In this document: positions 61,746-64,000 of the stretch, piece by piece
Layout of the letters: every line of letters begins with the position of its first letter
Position numbering within the stretch: position 1 is the stretch's first letter
From: an uncultured Bacteroidales bacterium
GTDB taxonomy: Bacteria; Bacteroidota; Bacteroidia; Bacteroidales; WCHB1-69
NCBI GenBank assembly: GCA_900316305.1
Contig: ONCM01000018.1
Coordinates: forward strand, 1 to 64,000
Direction of reading: 5' to 3'
Length of the DNA stretch: 64,000 nucleotides
The notes under the pieces: model-generated
What the model was told of the DNA's origin: nothing
Seen by the model: the letters and a program-made list of their open reading frames with translations, nothing else
The model's database searches: none
Made by a program: the position numbers and the translations under genes

Positions 61746-63932
61746 ATGAAGAAAACATACCTGCTGTGCCTATTCGCAGCCTTGTTGACGACTGGTTTAG
61801 CGCAAAATGCAATCAATACCGGCAAAGTTTCCGGACATCTGGCGGCAATGGTCACCAAATATGCTGACAACGGCAATGACAAAGGCGGGACAACGGCCCC
61901 AAAAAACGTCAAAGCACTGGTGTCGCTAACCCAGACGTGCGATGCACGTGCCTTTTTCGCCCGTCACGGCTGTCGGCTCATCGACAATGTGGGACGTGTC
62001 TTCATCGTGGACATCCCGCTGAACCGCGTGGCCGCCCTCTCGTTCAACGACACCATCGAGCGCATCGAAGCCGAGCGGATGCCCCACCTCGCAATGGACG
62101 TGACCCCGCAGCAGGTGAATGCCACGGGCGTGTATGCCGGCGAAAATCTCCCGCAAGCCTACACCGGCGCTGGCGTGGCGGCAGGCGTATTCGACTGCTA
62201 CTACGATTTCACCCACCCGGCGTTCCTCGATGCCAATGGCGACCTGCGCGTCCGCTATTACTACGATTTCCATTGGCCCAATGCCGACAGCACTTTTGGT
62301 CACTCTTTGGAAACTACCGCTGAAATTGCCGCCTACGAACATTCGCAGCACACCCGCAACCACATCCACGGCACCCACGTAATGGGCATCATGACTGGTT
62401 CCGCCGTGAATGGACAATACCAAGGCATGGCACCTGAAGCGGACATTTACCTAGCGGACTTCAACTCCGACCGCGAGCAGTTCGAGAATCCCGACGAGAA
62501 CACCTCTGCCACCGCTGTTTTAGGTTTCAAGTACATTTTTGACCAAGCAGAGGCCGGCAATAAGCCCTGCGTTATCAACTTCAGCAGCTGTGAGAGCGTT
62601 ACCCTGACCACACAACGCATCCTAGAGAGCGAGGCATTGCAGACATTGGTGGGTCCCGGCCGCATCATCGTCTCCGCCGCCGGCAACGACGGCTTCCGCG
62701 CCTGCTACCTAGAAAAGGGCGCGGGCGACTACCAAGCCGGCACAGGCATCATCAACGGCATCTCCAGCGGCCAGATTATCGACATCGACCTCGTCACCCC
62801 AGGAGACCAGTTCGTGCGCTTCGACTTCTTTGGCATGCAACTGACTGGTGGCGGAATCGAGGGCACCATCACGTTCCACACTGACAGTATCAACGCTCTG
62901 ACTGGCAACCACTTCACCGCCAACGTAAGTATGGGTTTGGTGCAGTTGGATGTTACCGTCAGTCCGTATCAGGACCCGCGCGGCACCGTCTATCACATCC
63001 AAGGCACGATGCCGAACTTGGCGTACTTGATGCTCTGCGGCGCAGCGGTTTTGCTCACCAGCGACAATCCCGCATGGATGTACAGCGACATCGCCTACAG
63101 TCCGTTCAGCAACGTGACCAGCGTTCCGCAGTACAGCTTCGCTCAGCCCGGGCACTCGGTCTCCTGGCCGGCCATCATGCCTGAGGTTATCGCCGTCGGA
63201 GCTACTGGCTACAAGCCCACCTTTACGAACATTGCCGGGCAAACCAACACCGACATGGAGGACTTCGCCCCCGCACAGAACGGGCTGATCTGCACCTTCT
63301 CCGGCTGCGGTCCCACCTTCGACAACCGCATCAAACCCGATGTAGTCGCGCCAGGGCTGAACATCAACGCTGCCTACAACAGCTTCTATGCCGATTTCAA
63401 TGCTATCAGCAAGAATCTAACCTATTCGTTCCCTTATAACGGGAAAACTTACTACTATCTGGCAGAATCCGGCACCTCGATGGCATCGCCTGTGGTGGCC
63501 GGTGCCATCGCGCTGTGGCTGCAGGCCAAGCCCGACCTCACGCCCGCCCAAATTCTAGAGACTTTCCAGCACACCTGCACCCACCCCGACAACACCCTCT
63601 CCTACCCCAACAACACCTACGGCTACGGTCAGATCGATGTCTATCAGGGCTTGCTTTACGTGTTGGATTTGCCCTCCAAGATTCCCGACTTCAGTCAACA
63701 TCAGCCGCAGGGCGTGACCTTCCGTCTTGAGGACCGACAACTATACGCCGATTTTGGGGACGAGCATCCGAATAAGATCATCTTTAACGTCTATACCCTG
63801 GACGGCAAATTGGTTCTAACTCGCTGCGGCCACGACCACATCAACCTCTCCGCATTGAAGGACGGAGTCTATGCCGTGCAGCTCATCACCGACAACCCGC
63901 GCACCACGGGTTCAACGCTGATTCGGTTGTGA
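61746..63932 (+). CDS. Secreted subtilisin-like (S8) serine protease with a sorting-like tail
   Basis: The 728-residue protein starts at 61746 (MKKTYLLCLFAALLTTGLAQ, signal peptide); an ATG 12 codons upstream overlaps the promoter. Residues about 50-120 look like an inhibitor-type propeptide (DARAFFARHGCRLIDNVGRVFIVDIPLNRVAAL). The triad is intact: Asp150 in VFDCYYDFTHPAF, His208 in HIHGTHVMGI and Ser578 in SGTSMASPVVAGAIAL, with the oxyanion Asn in VSAAGNDG (about 318). A large insertion (about 330-480) is beta-rich. The C terminus (about 640-728; KIIFNVYTLDGKLVLTRCG, LSALKDGVYAVQLI) resembles a T9SS type A sorting tail, somewhat degenerate. Likely outer-surface or extracellular, for peptide supply or processing of neighbouring surface proteins. 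Confidence 0.9.
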   Translation: MKKTYLLCLFAALLTTGLAQNAINTGKVSGHLAAMVTKYADNGNDKGGTTAPKNVKALVSLTQTCDARAFFARHGCRLIDNVGRVFIVDIPLNRVAALSFNDTIERIEAERMPHLAMDVTPQQVNATGVYAGENLPQAYTGAGVAAGVFDCYYDFTHPAFLDANGDLRVRYYYDFHWPNADSTFGHSLETTAEIAAYEHSQHTRNHIHGTHVMGIMTGSAVNGQYQGMAPEADIYLADFNSDREQFENPDENTSATAVLGFKYIFDQAEAGNKPCVINFSSCESVTLTTQRILESEALQTLVGPGRIIVSAAGNDGFRACYLEKGAGDYQAGTGIINGISSGQIIDIDLVTPGDQFVRFDFFGMQLTGGGIEGTITFHTDSINALTGNHFTANVSMGLVQLDVTVSPYQDPRGTVYHIQGTMPNLAYLMLCGAAVLLTSDNPAWMYSDIAYSPFSNVTSVPQYSFAQPGHSVSWPAIMPEVIAVGATGYKPTFTNIAGQTNTDMEDFAPAQNGLICTFSGCGPTFDNRIKPDVVAPGLNINAAYNSFYADFNAISKNLTYSFPYNGKTYYYLAESGTSMASPVVAGAIALWLQAKPDLTPAQILETFQHTCTHPDNTLSYPNNTYGYGQIDVYQGLLYVLDLPSKIPDFSQHQPQGVTFRLEDRQLYADFGDEHPNKIIFNVYTLDGKLVLTRCGHDHINLSALKDGVYAVQLITDNPRTTGSTLIRL

Positions 63933-63951
63933 CACGAAACGACAAAAATCG

Positions 63952-63959
63952 TATCTTTG
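63952..63959 (+). promoter_or_regulatory. -7 box TATCTTTG near the right edge
   Basis: TATCTTTGCCGCCG is followed by TTTGACAATACGATGATGCGATGAATGATGCGA, again a GATGA-rich stretch. A gene probably begins here, but too little sequence remains to define it. Confidence 0.55.
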
Positions 63960-64000
63960 CCGCCGCATTTGACAATACGATGATGCGATGAATGATGCGA

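Overview
The window reads as a chromosomal piece of an anaerobic member of the Bacteroidota, most likely order Bacteroidales; I cannot place the family. The reasons are: Bacteroidetes-type -7 promoter boxes (TAnnTTTG) directly upstream of most transcription units, no consistent Shine-Dalgarno sequences, signal-peptide proteins ending in type 9 secretion (T9SS/Por) sorting tails, FISUMP domains, HU-CCDC81/SPOR and DUF3127 proteins, and membrane-bound LytTR regulators. No phage, complete IS, CRISPR array or conjugative module was found.

Layout. 1-3.7 kb: a gene fragment cut by the window edge, a small lipoprotein divergent from a membrane LytTR regulator, a candidate small RNA, and a DRTGG-domain/ATPase gene pair. 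3.8-15.5 kb: housekeeping genes (acyl-CoA synthetase, second membrane LytTR regulator, nth, tadA, holB, LOG-family hydrolase, pssA, HU/SPOR protein, kdsB, deoxynucleoside kinase, OPT transporter). 15.7-17.8 kb: groES and a groEL broken by a 37-base deletion. 17.8-25.2 kb: an S23-type four-helix protein among short repeats, a DUF819 membrane protein, tRNA-Val(GAC), and a cell-envelope group (mltG, NlpC/P60 peptidase, DUF3127, MCE/MlaD, Amidase_3 with SPOR). 25.3-35.9 kb: lptD, glgB with a HAD phosphatase, tRNA-Val(CAC), an MMPL exporter fused to a PlsC acyltransferase, and trxB. 36-64 kb: a surface-protein island with two giant paralogous T9SS adhesin-like proteins (about 1990 and 3030 residues), between them on the other strand a 337-residue protein and its 3015-residue FISUMP/fibronectin-like relative, then a secreted subtilisin-like protease with a sorting-like tail.

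How it fits together. The middle of the window is envelope biogenesis: phosphatidylserine (pssA), Kdo activation (kdsB), LPS export (lptD), lipid traffic (MCE, MMPL-PlsC) and peptidoglycan turnover (mltG, NlpC/P60, amidase, SPOR). The last 28 kb is a secreted or surface-displayed repertoire probably exported through T9SS.

The most unusual structure lies in the junctions between genes. Three kinds of small repeats occupy them: (i) 7- or 8-bp tandem arrays, one family of which begins at or contains the stop codon of the flanking gene in every copy examined; (ii) REP-like double hairpins; (iii) GTAGAGACG palindromes, two of which contain the stop codon of a giant gene. A fourth family, CGATGAA arrays, flanks mltG and the S23 gene; before mltG it encodes a short repeat peptide whose stop overlaps the mltG start. 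Both LytTR genes are preceded by paired direct repeats with a period of 20-21 bp, which look like autoregulatory operators.
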